Origin: Pseudomonas sp. B20(2017) | GTDB taxonomy: Bacteria; Pseudomonadota; Gammaproteobacteria; Pseudomonadales; Pseudomonadaceae | Assembly: GCF_002113125.1 (NCBI RefSeq) | Contig: NZ_NEJP01000002.1 | Coordinates: 372,001 to 436,000, forward strand | Direction: 5' to 3' | DNA: 64,000 nucleotides | In this document: positions 9,010-19,888 of the stretch, piece by piece | Position numbering within the stretch: position 1 is the first letter of the stretch | Layout of the letters: every line of letters starts with the position of its first letter | Notes under the pieces: model-generated | Database searches by the model: none | What the model was told of the DNA's origin: nothing | Seen by the model: only the letters and a program-made list of their open reading frames with translations | Made by a program: the position numbers and the translations under genes

Positions 9010-9553
9010 ACCTGACGAGCTCCAGCAGATGATTGACGGCAACGGCCAGGTCGCCCGAGTTGTCGATCAGGTGCACAGGGCTGTCTGCTGAACGCCTGTC
9101 CTTGAACAGCGTGTTACGGGCCAGCCTCGCATCGATCTGCTCAAGCGTCTCCCGACCACGCCGGAGCAGGCGCTCACGCAAGACATCATCCCTGACCGTC
9201 AGCAGTACCGGCACCAGCGTCGGGTAGCGTTCCAGCGCTTGCCGAAGGTTCGCCCGAGAACCGTTCACCAGGACGTGTTTGCCGGTTTTCAACCATTGAT
9301 CCATTTCCACCGGAATCCCGTAAGCGAGACCATTGGCCTCCCATGCCAGCGAAAACTCGCCAGCGCGCTGACGCTGCTCGAACTCCTGCGGCGTCACGCC
9401 GATCGCATCCTCGCCCACTGATTCGGCCGAACGGGTGATCACTCGCCTGATGATTTCACAGTTCAATGCCCGCAAGGGTTCACGCGCAGCCTCGATCAGA
9501 CTGTCCTTGCCGGAGCCGGAAGGTCCCATGAGGTAAATCAGCCTGCCATCCAT
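8984..9553 (-). CDS. phnN: Ribose 1,5-bisphosphate phosphokinase PhnN
   Basis: A 189-residue P-loop kinase. The Walker A motif GPSGSGKDS (about residues 10-18) and guanylate-kinase-like features match PhnN, which phosphorylates ribose 1,5-bisphosphate to PRPP in the carbon-phosphorus lyase pathway. No other phn gene is adjacent: upstream is the amrZ leader and downstream are two unrelated small genes. The gene therefore stands alone here, and the rest of the C-P lyase operon is either elsewhere or absent. Confidence 0.85.
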   Translation of the reverse strand: MDGRLIYLMGPSGSGKDSLIEAAREPLRALNCEIIRRVITRSAESVGEDAIGVTPQEFEQRQRAGEFSLAWEANGLAYGIPVEMDQWLKTGKHVLVNGSRANLRQALERYPTLVPVLLTVRDDVLRERLLRRGRETLEQIDARLARNTLFKDRRSADSPVHLIDNSGDLAVAVNHLLELVRFSAIPDQT

Positions 9554-9941
9554 CCTGAAAACGCCCTCCGGCGGGCATTTGCCCTAGTAAATCGGCCATT
9601 TGCCACTATCCTGTACAAGGTAAGGAACAACGATTCAACCCGCATAGCATGCACGTTCTGACGCCTTCGGGCATCAGTCGATGTGCTTCAGGACGCGGTC
9701 AGCGATACGGGCCGATGCTTTCTTTTCAAACCAGTCCGCATTTCTGATAATTGGTGCTGGCATTACGCCTTTACCCGGATCAATATTTGTCACAGAATTG
9801 ACGCCAATGATCTGGCAATTTTGAGGCATGATGCGCGCCTCTTAACAATTCAGGTTGAACCATTTGGCGCGGATGCTTGTCCTACCACACATCCTGCGGC
9901 CAATCCCGAGAACCGCTCCCCTGAACTAACCGGTTAAATAT
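9554..9941. other. Intergenic region with phnN and amrZ promoters
   Basis: 388 bp between divergent phnN and amrZ with no plausible gene. It becomes AT-rich from about 9740, as expected for the amrZ control region. I see inverted partial matches such as CGCCAATGATCTGGCAA (9801-9817) that could be an AmrZ autoregulatory site, but the match is too loose to call. Confidence 0.4.
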
Positions 9942-10268
9942 ATGCGCCCATTGAAACAGGCAATTTATTCCAGCCGTACGGCTGACAAGTTCGTCGTACG
10001 TCTGCCAGACGGAATGCGTGAACGCATTGCCGAGGTGGCTCGCAATCATCATCGCAGCATGAACTCCGAGATCATTGCGCGCCTTGAGCAGAGTCTTATT
10101 CAGGAAGGTGCACTGGGCGAAGAGCTGAGCATGCGCCTGGACAGCCCGGAGCTGTCGTTGCACGAACGCGAGTTGCTGCAACGCTTCCGCCAACTCTCCC
10201 ATCGCCAGCAGAACGCGCTGGTTTCTCTGATCGCCCACGACGCCGAAATGGCCGCAGACGCATCCTGA
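9942..10268 (+). CDS. amrZ: Ribbon-helix-helix regulator AmrZ
   Basis: A 108-residue Arc/MetJ-type ribbon-helix-helix protein. The N-terminus MRPLKQA, the DNA-contact strand KFVVRLP (about residues 16-22) and the helix [15 protein letters not shown] are near-identical to P. aeruginosa AmrZ as I recall it. The C-terminal half ([18 protein letters not shown]) is the AmrZ tetramerisation region. AmrZ controls alginate, flagellum versus biofilm genes, c-di-GMP enzymes and iron genes in pseudomonads. It fits the motility and c-di-GMP genes elsewhere in the window. It is monocistronic with its own terminator. Confidence 0.95.
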   Translation: MRPLKQAIYSSRTADKFVVRLPDGMRERIAEVARNHHRSMNSEIIARLEQSLIQEGALGEELSMRLDSPELSLHERELLQRFRQLSHRQQNALVSLIAHDAEMAADAS

Positions 10269-10285
10269 GTCAAACCGAACATCTC

Positions 10286-10313
10286 AAGCCAGCATCAATG
10301 CTGGCTTTTTTTT
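10286..10313 (+). terminator. amrZ intrinsic terminator
   Basis: Hairpin AAGCCAGCAT/ATGCTGGCTT with a tiny loop followed by eight T residues, 18 bp after the amrZ stop. Confidence 0.9.
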
Positions 10314-10337
10314 GCCCGCAATTCGGGTTTTTCATGG

Positions 10338-10368
10338 GCGAAAAAAAGCCCGCCAATTGGCGGGCCGT
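10338..10368 (-). terminator. mgtE intrinsic terminator
   Basis: On the minus strand a GCCCGCCAATTGGCGGGC palindrome is followed by TTTTTTT, just after the mgtE stop. Confidence 0.9.
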
Positions 10369-10382
10369 TTCATTGCAGTCGG

Positions 10383-11825
10383 TCAGAGCAGGAAGATCGT
10401 CGCCAGCCCCAGGAAGATGAAGAAGCCACCACTGTCGGTCATGGCCGTGATCATCACGCTGGCACCCATCGCCGGATCGCGGCCCATCTTGGCCAGGGTC
10501 ATCGGGATCAACACCCCCATCAACGCTGCCAGCAGCAGGTTCAACGTCATGGCTGCCGTCATCACCACGCCCAACGACCAACTGCCATACAGCATGTAGG
10601 CGACCACACCGATCACTCCACCCCACACCAGGCCATTAATCAACGCCACGGCCAGCTCTTTGCGCATCAGGCGCGAGGTGTTGCCGGTGCTGACCTGGTC
10701 GAGCGCCATGGCGCGAACGATCATGGTGATCGTCTGGTTGCCGGAGTTGCCGCCGATGCCCGCCACAATCGGCATCAGCGCCGCCAGAGCCACCAGCTTC
10801 TCAATCGAACCTTCGAACAGGCCGATCACCCGCGATGCGACGAACGCCGTGATCAGGTTGATCGCCAGCCACGCCCAACGGTTGCGCAGGGACTTCCAGA
10901 CCGAGGCGAAGATATCTTCCTCTTCACGCAGACCCGCCATGTTGAGGACTTCGCTTTCGCTTTCCTCACGAATCAGGTCGACCATTTCATCGATGGTCAG
11001 ACGGCCGATCAGCTTGCCGTTCTTGTCGACCACCGGGGCCGAGATCAAGTCGTAACGTTCGAACGCCTGAGCGGCGTCATAGGCGTCTTCGTCCGGGTGA
11101 AAACTCACCGGGTCACTCGCCATGACTTCGGAAACCTGTTTCTCCGGATCATTGACCAGCAAACGTTTGATCGGCAGCACGCCCTTGAGCACGCCGTCGT
11201 AGTCGACCACGAACAGTTTGTCGGTATGGCCCGGCAGCTCTTTGAGGCGGCGCAGGTAACGCAGAACCACTTCGAGACTGACATCCTCACGGATGGTCAC
11301 CATCTCGAAGTCCATCAGCGCACCGACCTGCTCTTCGTCGTAGGAGAGCGCCGAACGCACACGTTCGCGTTGCTGCTGATCCAGAGTCTCCATCAGTTCA
11401 TGGACGACGTCTCGCGGCAGCTCGGAGGCCAGGTCAGCAAGTTCGTCGGCATCCATGTCCTTGGCCGCAGCCAGGAGCTCGTGATCGTCCATGTCGGCGA
11501 TCAGCGTCTCGCGGACGGAATCGGATACTTCGAGAAGAATGTCGCCGTCGCGATCGGCCTTGACCAGCTGCCAGAGCGTCAGACGATCGTCCAGCGGCAG
11601 GGCTTCAAGAATGTAGGCGACGTCGGCGGAGTGCAGATCATCGAGCTTGCGTTGCAGCTCGACGAGGTTTTGCCGGTGGACCAGGTTCTCGACCCGGTCA
11701 TGATGCGGGCCTTCCTGGCGATGAGTCAGGTCTTCGACGACCCGCTGGCGCTGCAGCAGCTCGACGACCTGAGCCAAGCGATCCTGCAGGCTTTCCTGTG
11801 TTTTCTTTACTTCGATTTCGGACAT
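10383..11825 (-). CDS. mgtE: Magnesium transporter MgtE
   Basis: A 480-residue MgtE. In order: the cytoplasmic N domain (about 30-140, acidic and helical), a CBS pair (about 145-270) that senses cytosolic Mg2+, a connecting helix, and five membrane helices (about 310-480) with the conserved pore region PIVAGIGGNSGNQT. Length and order are typical. The ATG at 11825 removes ten residues of the longer frame and is preceded by GGAGTGGAG. It is convergent with amrZ and separated from it by back-to-back terminators. Confidence 0.95.
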   Translation of the reverse strand: MSEIEVKKTQESLQDRLAQVVELLQRQRVVEDLTHRQEGPHHDRVENLVHRQNLVELQRKLDDLHSADVAYILEALPLDDRLTLWQLVKADRDGDILLEVSDSVRETLIADMDDHELLAAAKDMDADELADLASELPRDVVHELMETLDQQQRERVRSALSYDEEQVGALMDFEMVTIREDVSLEVVLRYLRRLKELPGHTDKLFVVDYDGVLKGVLPIKRLLVNDPEKQVSEVMASDPVSFHPDEDAYDAAQAFERYDLISAPVVDKNGKLIGRLTIDEMVDLIREESESEVLNMAGLREEEDIFASVWKSLRNRWAWLAINLITAFVASRVIGLFEGSIEKLVALAALMPIVAGIGGNSGNQTITMIVRAMALDQVSTGNTSRLMRKELAVALINGLVWGGVIGVVAYMLYGSWSLGVVMTAAMTLNLLLAALMGVLIPMTLAKMGRDPAMGASVMITAMTDSGGFFIFLGLATIFLL

Positions 11826-12145
11826 AGGCGAACTCCACTCCCAGCAGCGGGGCACGCCGGAAGGATCAATCAGTCAATTCATGATTGGTGAAACGGGCTA
11901 TTGAGTAACTACTGGGTAAGTCCATGGAATTTTTCCATAAGCCCCGGCGGGGCTGACGGGCGCAATGATACACCGCTTGCCGTTTTTAAACGTTAAAAAA
12001 TAGTGGCTGAAACAAGCGCTTGCGAGACAAAGCTGAGCGCTGTCCTGACTCTTCTGATTGCGACGACTCATCCTGAAAAGAAAACACACCGGCAGTGAAA
12101 AAACTGCCGGCTACGCTTGAGGAGGATCGTCAAGGAGGACGCCAA
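11826..12145. other. Intergenic region upstream of mgtE
   Basis: 320 bp between divergent mgtE and the gene at 12146. No gene seen. It holds a palindromic hairpin (CCGGCAGT/ACTGCCGG, 12091-12112) and an AT-rich stretch near 11980-12000. No recognisable Mg2+ riboswitch could be folded by eye. Confidence 0.4.
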
Positions 12146-12664
12146 ATGCCAACAAAAACATCCCGATTAATGCTGACCACCCTGCTCTGCCTGCCCACCG
12201 TCGGGAGCGCAACAACACTTCATCGCTGCGAAGCTTCTGATGGTAGCGTCACGTTCACGACATTGAGCTGCGCGAACGATGAGCACCTTTCATTGCAGGA
12301 AGTTCACCCCTACTCGCCCGGCTCGACAGTCACCCTGATACCCGAAGCCCGGCACGAAGAAATATCCGGTATGAATATCAGAAAGCGAGAAATGGCCGTC
12401 GTCGGGCGCACCCAGGACAAATGTGGAGATTTGATCGACGCGCGACAGAAACGCGAGGCGATCATCAATCAACGAATCATCGCCGGCATGAGCCAACAGG
12501 ATGTTGAAAGCGCGCTGGGCAAACCCGACAAGGTGAACATCCGTAATTCGGCAACGAGTTATCGTTACGACCTCAAGCGAGGCCGCAGTGCTCAAATCGA
12601 TTTTGATGAGAAAGGATGCGTGACGGAAAAAGCCAAATCCCGGACAGCAAAAAGCCCGCGTTAA
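12146..12664 (+). CDS. Secreted DUF4124-like protein of unknown function
   Basis: A 172-residue protein with a signal peptide (about 1-22, ending GSATT). A short Cys-pair module follows (HRCEASDGSVTFTTLSC, about 25-41), like the DUF4124 motif in many proteobacterial periplasmic proteins. The C-terminal SmpA/OmlA-like segment (about 115-160) has IIAGMSQQDVESALGKPDKV. The ATG at 12146 has AAGGAGGA seven bases upstream. The stop codon sits inside the terminator hairpin that follows. Confidence 0.7.
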   Translation: MPTKTSRLMLTTLLCLPTVGSATTLHRCEASDGSVTFTTLSCANDEHLSLQEVHPYSPGSTVTLIPEARHEEISGMNIRKREMAVVGRTQDKCGDLIDARQKREAIINQRIIAGMSQQDVESALGKPDKVNIRNSATSYRYDLKRGRSAQIDFDEKGCVTEKAKSRTAKSPR

Positions 12665-12676
12665 ACGCGGGCTTTT
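12651..12676 (+). terminator. Terminator overlapping the stop codon
   Basis: The palindrome AAAGCCCGCGTT/AACGCGGGCTTT followed by T residues. The TAA at 12662-12664 lies at its centre. It also separates this gene from the convergent tRNA array. Confidence 0.85.
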
Positions 12677-12683
12677 CGGTATA

Positions 12684-12760
12684 TGGTGCACTCGACAGGA
12701 TTCGAACCTGTGACCGCTCGGTTCGTAGCCGAGTACTCTATCCAGCTGAGCTACGAGTGC
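12684..12760 (-). tRNA. tRNA-Arg (anticodon ACG), copy 3 in transcription order
   Basis: A 77-nt cloverleaf with acceptor GCACTCG/CGAGTGC, anticodon loop CTACGAA (ACG), T-loop GTTCGAA and encoded CCA. Last of three identical copies. Confidence 0.97.
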
Positions 12761-12832
12761 AATTTGTGTTTTTAGACCAGACCACAACTGGCTGAACCCG
12801 AGCTACTTACATTGCTATAAATAACTCTTAAA

Positions 12833-12909
12833 TGGTGCACTCGACAGGATTCGAACCTGTGACCGCTCGGTTCGTAGCCGAGTACTCTATCCAGCTGAGC
12901 TACGAGTGC
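12833..12909 (-). tRNA. tRNA-Arg (anticodon ACG), copy 2
   Basis: Identical over 77 nt to the flanking copies. Encoded CCA. Probably processed from one precursor with tRNA-Ser and the other two copies. Confidence 0.97.
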
Positions 12910-12980
12910 ATTTGTGTTTTTAAACCAGATCACAACTGGCTGAAGCCGAGTCACTTACATTGCTATAAATGACTCTTAAA

Positions 12981-13057
12981 TGGTGCACTCGACAGGATTC
13001 GAACCTGTGACCGCTCGGTTCGTAGCCGAGTACTCTATCCAGCTGAGCTACGAGTGC
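12981..13057 (-). tRNA. tRNA-Arg (anticodon ACG), copy 1
   Basis: Identical 77-nt gene, nearest to tRNA-Ser. The major arginine (CGU/CGC, through inosine) isoacceptor, consistent with multiple copies. Confidence 0.97.
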
Positions 13058-13164
13058 ATTTGTTGCGCCGCATTATAGCCCGTCTAATCTCTATTCCAAC
13101 CACTTTTTCTATAAATTTCAACAACTTACAGAAAAAGCCAGATTACAACGTACTAAGCAAATAA

Positions 13165-13257
13165 TGGCGGAGAACGGGGGATTCGAACCCCCGACACCCT
13201 TGTGAGGTGTACTCCCTTAGCAGGGGAGCGCCTTCGGCCACTCGGCCAGCTCTCCGC
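13165..13257 (-). tRNA. tRNA-Ser (anticodon GCT)
   Basis: A 93-nt class II tRNA with a long variable arm. Acceptor GCGGAGA, anticodon loop CTGCTAA (GCT), T-loop GTTCGAA, encoded CCA. It lies just downstream of csrA, the usual pseudomonad order. Confidence 0.97.
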
Positions 13258-13317
13258 AACACGGGGCGTATATTAACCAGCTTCTTCCCCGTTTGCAAAC
13301 ATAAAAATCGATAAAAA

Positions 13318-13506
13318 TTAATGGCTTGGTTCTTCGTCCTTCTCTTTCTTTATACGCAGGTAAATTTCCTCACGGTGCACGGCCACCTCTTTCGGGGCGT
13401 TGACGCCGATACGCACTTGATTTCCTTTAACGCCGAGCACGGTCACGGTGATTTCGCCATCACCGATAATCAGGCTTTCTGCGCACCGACGAGTCAGAAT
13501 CAGCAT
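13318..13506 (-). CDS. csrA: Carbon storage/secondary metabolism regulator CsrA (RsmA)
   Basis: A 62-residue CsrA with the invariant MLILTRR start, [21 protein letters not shown] core and the RNA-binding VHREEI segment. It binds GGA motifs near ribosome sites and represses translation. In pseudomonads it is counteracted by small RNAs of the RsmX/Y/Z type. GAGGAGAAAGGT precedes the ATG at 13506. It lies downstream of lysC and upstream of tRNA-Ser, a conserved arrangement. Confidence 0.97.
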   Translation of the reverse strand: MLILTRRCAESLIIGDGEITVTVLGVKGNQVRIGVNAPKEVAVHREEIYLRIKKEKDEEPSH

Positions 13507-13638
13507 ACCTTTCTCCTCACGCGAATCATTTCAGGGACAATAGTCTGCAAAAAAAAGGCACCCGACCTACAACCGGAGCGATCGTAGCCCTGTATGCCTG
13601 AGTATTGACCAGCGCGAGCAAAACGCTTCGCACCATCA

Positions 13639-13669
13639 AAAATAAAGGGCGCGGTCAGACCGCGCCCTC
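13639..13669 (-). terminator. lysC intrinsic terminator
   Basis: On the minus strand GGGCGCGGTC/GACCGCGCCC is followed by TTTATTTTT, separating lysC from csrA. Confidence 0.85.
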
Positions 13670-13680
13670 AAGACAACGCC

Positions 13681-14922
13681 TTACTCGCCCTGACGGGCCG
13701 GAGCGTCGAGTTCGAAAGCTGTGTGCAGGGCGCGCACAGCCAGTTCCAGGTACTTCTCTTCGATCACCACGGAAACCTTGATTTCCGAGGTCGAGATCAT
13801 CTGGATGTTGATGCTTTCTTTGGCCAGGGATTCGAACATGCGGCTGGCCACACCTGCGTGGGAACGCATGCCGACGCCGACGATCGAGACCTTGGCAATT
13901 TTGGTGTCGCCCACCACTTCACGGGCACCGATCTCGCGAGCGGTGTTTTCCAGCACGGTCTGCGCGGACTGGTAGTCGTTGCGGTGCACCGTGAAGGTGA
14001 AGTCGGTGGTGTTATCGTGCGCGACGTTCTGCACGATCATGTCGACTTCGATGTTCGCGGCACTGATCGGGCCGAGAATCTTGAACGCCACGCCCGGGGT
14101 GTCTGGCACGCCACGGATGGTCAGCTTGGCTTCATCGCGGTTGAAAGCGATGCCGGAAATGATCGGCTGTTCCATGGTTTCCTCTTCATCAATAGTAATG
14201 AGGGTGCCCGGACCCTCCTTGAAGCTGTGCAGTACGCGCAGCGGAACGTTGTACTTGCCGGCGAACTCCACCGCGCGGATCTGCAGCACCTTGGAACCGA
14301 GGCTGGCCATTTCCAGCATCTCTTCGAAGGTGATCTTGTCCAGACGCTGAGCAACCGAGACCACGCGCGGGTCAGTGGTGTAGACACCATCGACGTCGGT
14401 GTAGATCTGGCACTCGTCAGCCTTCAGCGCAGCGGCCAGCGCCACACCGGTGGTGTCGGAACCGCCACGCCCCAGGGTCGTGATGTTGCCGTGCTCGTCG
14501 ACGCCCTGGAAACCGGCGACCACCACCACGCGACCTGCTTTCAGGTCACCGCGAATCTTCTGGTCATCAATCTGCAAGATACGCGCTTTATTGTGCGCGC
14601 TGTCCGTCAGGATTCGCACCTGGTTGCCGGTGTACGACACCGCCGGCACACCGCGCTTGATCAGCGCCATGGCCAACAGGGCGATCGTCACCTGCTCACC
14701 GGTGGAAACGATCACGTCCAGTTCACGCGGAACCGGTTGATCTTCGCCACTGATTTGCTTGGCCAGATCGATCAGACGGTTGGTTTCGCCGCTCATTGCA
14801 GACAGCACAACCACCAGGTCATCGCCGGCATCGCGGAATTTCTTAACCTTGTCGGCGACCTGCTCGATTCTCTCGACAGTGCCGACCGAGGTGCCTCCAA
14901 ATTTCTGTACGATCAAAGCCAT
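13681..14922 (-). CDS. lysC: Aspartate kinase
   Basis: A 413-residue aspartokinase. It has the amino-acid kinase domain (about 1-245) with VQKFGGTSVG and the GRGGSDTT nucleotide loop, then two ACT domains (about 265-400) for feedback by lysine and threonine. It catalyses the first step of the lysine, methionine and threonine pathway. The ATG at 14922 starts at the canonical MALIVQKF. It lies 90 bp downstream of alaS, as in other pseudomonads, and has its own terminator before csrA. Confidence 0.97.
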   Translation of the reverse strand: MALIVQKFGGTSVGTVERIEQVADKVKKFRDAGDDLVVVLSAMSGETNRLIDLAKQISGEDQPVPRELDVIVSTGEQVTIALLAMALIKRGVPAVSYTGNQVRILTDSAHNKARILQIDDQKIRGDLKAGRVVVVAGFQGVDEHGNITTLGRGGSDTTGVALAAALKADECQIYTDVDGVYTTDPRVVSVAQRLDKITFEEMLEMASLGSKVLQIRAVEFAGKYNVPLRVLHSFKEGPGTLITIDEEETMEQPIISGIAFNRDEAKLTIRGVPDTPGVAFKILGPISAANIEVDMIVQNVAHDNTTDFTFTVHRNDYQSAQTVLENTAREIGAREVVGDTKIAKVSIVGVGMRSHAGVASRMFESLAKESINIQMISTSEIKVSVVIEEKYLELAVRALHTAFELDAPARQGE

Positions 14923-15012
14923 TTCAAAGCCGCCTCTGCCCATGAAGGGCGCCCAATAATCACTCAAACAGCCGCCGGGCCCGCCACTAGACTGCGGGCC
15001 CGACGGGCCGTC

Positions 15013-17637
<2,625 letters not shown>

Positions 17638-17783
17638 TAGGTTCTTCCACGGAGGCTGCGGCCAAAGGCCTGTACGAAACGTCAACAGACGAAACGACGG
17701 CAAAGGGCCGCATTATATCGGCCCTGCGCGCGGGGTACAGCGTGTTTATACGATAGAAACGGTCAATTGGGTGGCTAACGCTG

Positions 17784-18788
17784 TCACTTGCGCGAAAACT
17801 CGACGAATGTCGCGACCACTTGCTCGATTTGCGCGCGGTTGACGTCCATGTGAGTGACCATCCGCAGCCGGGCCGCAGCGCTCAATTTGATCCCGCGCTC
17901 GGCAGCGAATGCCTTGATCGCCTCGGCACGATCGCCCATCTGCACGTAAACCATGTTGGTCTGCACCGGCTCGACGCTGAAACCGGCCTCGCACAGACCT
18001 TCGGCCAGCAACTGCGCGTTGGCATGGTCATCCGCCAGACGCTCGACGTTGTGATCCAGCGCATACAGCCCCGCCGCCGCCAGCAATCCGGCCTGACGCA
18101 TACCGCCACCGACCATTTTGCGCAGGCGCCGGGCCTTTGCAATCAACGCCGACGAACCGCACAGCACCGAACCGACCGGCGCACCAAGACCTTTGGACAG
18201 GCACACCGAGACCGAATCAAAATATTGGGTGATTTCCCGGGCATCGACCCCGAGCTTGACCGCTGCGTTGTACAGCCGCGCGCCGTCCAGATGCAGTTGC
18301 AGGCCGTTGTCTCGAGTGAACTGGCGGGCCCGGGCCAGATAGTCCAGCGGCAGCACTTTTCCCTGCATGGTGTTTTCCAGCGCCAGCAGACGGGTGCGGG
18401 CAAAGTGGAAGTCGTCAGGCTTGATCGCCGCTGCCACCTGATCCAGGTCCAGCGAGCCATCGGCCTGCACTTCCAGCGGCTGCGGCTGAATCGAGCCGAG
18501 CACCGCTGCGCCGCCGCCTTCGTATTTATAGGTGTGTGCCTGTTGACCGACGATGTATTCGTCGCCGCGCTCGCAGTGCGCCATCAACCCCAGCAGGTTG
18601 CTCATGGTGCCGGTCGGGACGAACAGCGCCGCAGCAAAACCCAGCCGTTTTGCCAGTTCGGTCTCCAGACGATTGACCGTCGGATCTTCGCCATACACGT
18701 CGTCGCCGGTATCGGCGCGAGTCATCGCATCGAGCATGGCGGGAGTCGGTTGGGTGACGGTGTCGCTGCGAAGATCGATAACGCTCAT
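17784..18788 (-). CDS. ltaE: Low-specificity L-threonine aldolase
   Basis: A 334-residue fold-type I PLP enzyme of the threonine aldolase family. Seen: the [12 protein letters not shown]-terminus, [11 protein letters not shown], the [10 protein letters not shown] cofactor-Asp region and the Schiff-base Lys in [16 protein letters not shown]. It cleaves L-threonine or L-allo-threonine to glycine and acetaldehyde. It precedes alaS by about 146 bp on the same strand and may be cotranscribed with it. The symbol follows the E. coli enzyme. Confidence 0.93.
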   Translation of the reverse strand: MSVIDLRSDTVTQPTPAMLDAMTRADTGDDVYGEDPTVNRLETELAKRLGFAAALFVPTGTMSNLLGLMAHCERGDEYIVGQQAHTYKYEGGGAAVLGSIQPQPLEVQADGSLDLDQVAAAIKPDDFHFARTRLLALENTMQGKVLPLDYLARARQFTRDNGLQLHLDGARLYNAAVKLGVDAREITQYFDSVSVCLSKGLGAPVGSVLCGSSALIAKARRLRKMVGGGMRQAGLLAAAGLYALDHNVERLADDHANAQLLAEGLCEAGFSVEPVQTNMVYVQMGDRAEAIKAFAAERGIKLSAAARLRMVTHMDVNRAQIEQVVATFVEFSRK

Positions 18789-18962
18789 GAACCTGGCCTC
18801 TGGTCAGCAGGGGAAATCCCTTTACGAAGACGAATTACTGCGGGCATGGCGCGGATTAATCAACCCTTGAGCAAGGAAAAGTCGTTTGCGCGCTTCGAAA
18901 AACTCGATGGCAACATCACAAAGGCGCAATGCACTGCCCGGAAATCTGTGTTAAAAACGCTG

Positions 18963-18984
18963 CGCCGCCCGATAAAGGGCGGCG
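18963..18984. other. Perfect hairpin immediately 5' of the FMN riboswitch
   Basis: CGCCGCCC/GGGCGGCG with a six-base loop, ending four bases before the riboswitch P1 stem. It has no T-run. Possibly the start of the leader transcript folds here. Confidence 0.45.
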
Positions 18985-18988
18985 AAAC

Positions 18989-19153
18989 GTTCTCAGGGCG
19001 GGGTGCAATTCCCCACCGGCGGTAATTGCGCGCAATGCGCATAGCCCGCGAGCGCTTGGTGACGTACACGGCAAATGCCGTGAGCGGCGGCAAGGTCAGC
19101 AGACCCGGTGTGATTCCGGGGCCGACGGTCACAGTCCGGATGAAGAGAGAACG
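18989..19153 (+). ncRNA. FMN riboswitch (RFN element)
   Basis: The diagnostic RFN segments are present in order: TCTCAGGGCGGGGTG near 18991, CCCCACCGGCGGTAA near 19011, AGCCCGCGAGCGC near 19043, GGTCAGCAGACCCGGTG near 19094, then TCCGGGGCCGACGGTCACAGTCCGGATG and GAGAGAAC closing P1. It lies about 105 bp before a lumazine synthase gene and should repress it when FMN is high. Confidence 0.97.
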
Positions 19154-19258
19154 GGATTGACGCCAAAGGGCCGCCCGCCGTGTTCGCGCGAGCGTGCGTA
19201 CCCTTGAATCCCTTTCGATTCATAACGCCCTGTTTTTCACACAAACAGGAGTCAGAAC

Positions 19259-19768
19259 ATGCAACCCACCGCTATCGACAGCAAAAGCAAACACCCTCAC
19301 GGCGAGCGCGTCGCGTTCATCCAGGCCTGCTGGCACAAGGAAATCGTCGACCAGAGCCGTAAAGGTTTCCTCGCCGAAATGATCGCTCAGGGCTATCAAG
19401 AATCGGACATCGACTTCTTCGAAGTCGGCGGCGCCTTTGAAATGCCCCTGCACGCCAAGCTGCTGGCCAAGACCGGTCGTTATGCCGGTATCGTTGCCGC
19501 CGCCCTGGTGGTGGACGGCGGAATTTACCGTCACGAGTTCGTTGCCCAGTCGGTGGTCAGCGGCCTGATGCAGGTTCAGCTGGAAACCGAAGTGCCGGTG
19601 TTCTCGGTGTCGCTGACCCCGCACCACTTCCATGCCGGCGAAGAACACCAGAAGTTCTTCTTCGAGCATTTCGTGCACAAGGGTCAGGAAGCGGCGAAGA
19701 CATGCGCCGACACGTTGCAGAAAGTGCGTGCGTTGCGCCGTACCGAGCCGCGTGCTGTCGCGGTCTAA
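19259..19768 (+). CDS. ribH: 6,7-dimethyl-8-ribityllumazine synthase, type II (RibH2-like)
   Basis: A 169-residue lumazine synthase of the type II (RibH2-like) group, which forms decamers. It condenses the pyrimidinedione with dihydroxybutanone phosphate to give the riboflavin precursor. Motifs: AFIQACWHKEIV near residue 20, EVGGAFEMPL near 56, and the catalytic His region SLTPHHFH near 120. A typical RibH has about 154-158 residues; the N-terminal extension is short. No rib operon surrounds it, so it is a solitary, FMN-controlled paralogue. The main ribH is probably elsewhere. The start has AGGAG upstream. Confidence 0.92.
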   Translation: MQPTAIDSKSKHPHGERVAFIQACWHKEIVDQSRKGFLAEMIAQGYQESDIDFFEVGGAFEMPLHAKLLAKTGRYAGIVAAALVVDGGIYRHEFVAQSVVSGLMQVQLETEVPVFSVSLTPHHFHAGEEHQKFFFEHFVHKGQEAAKTCADTLQKVRALRRTEPRAVAV

Positions 19769-19781
19769 GCATCATAAAAAC

Positions 19782-19871
19782 TGTGGGAGCGAGCTTGCTC
19801 GCGAAAGCGGACTGACAGTCAACATCAGTGTTGAATATCAGATCGCATTCGCGAGCAAGCTCGCTCCCACA
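19782..19871. repeat. REP pair (inverted)
   Basis: TGTGGGAGCGAGCTTGCTCGCG and its inverted copy are about 45 bp apart, between ribH and astE. Typical Pseudomonas REP doublet. Confidence 0.9.
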
Positions 19872-19888
19872 TTGGTGATACGGTGCTA

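Larger units (their letters stand above)
12684..13057 (-). repeat. Tandem array of three tRNA-Arg(ACG) units
   Basis: Three identical 77-bp tRNA genes are separated by 72- and 71-bp spacers that differ at only a few positions (12761-12832 and 12910-12980). The repeat period is about 148 bp. The array reflects recent duplication or gene conversion of a tRNA-plus-spacer unit. Confidence 0.9.

Noticed and set aside
8221..13257. tRNA genes as integration sites of a mobile island
   Set aside because: No integrase, no partial tRNA copies and normal core genes around them.
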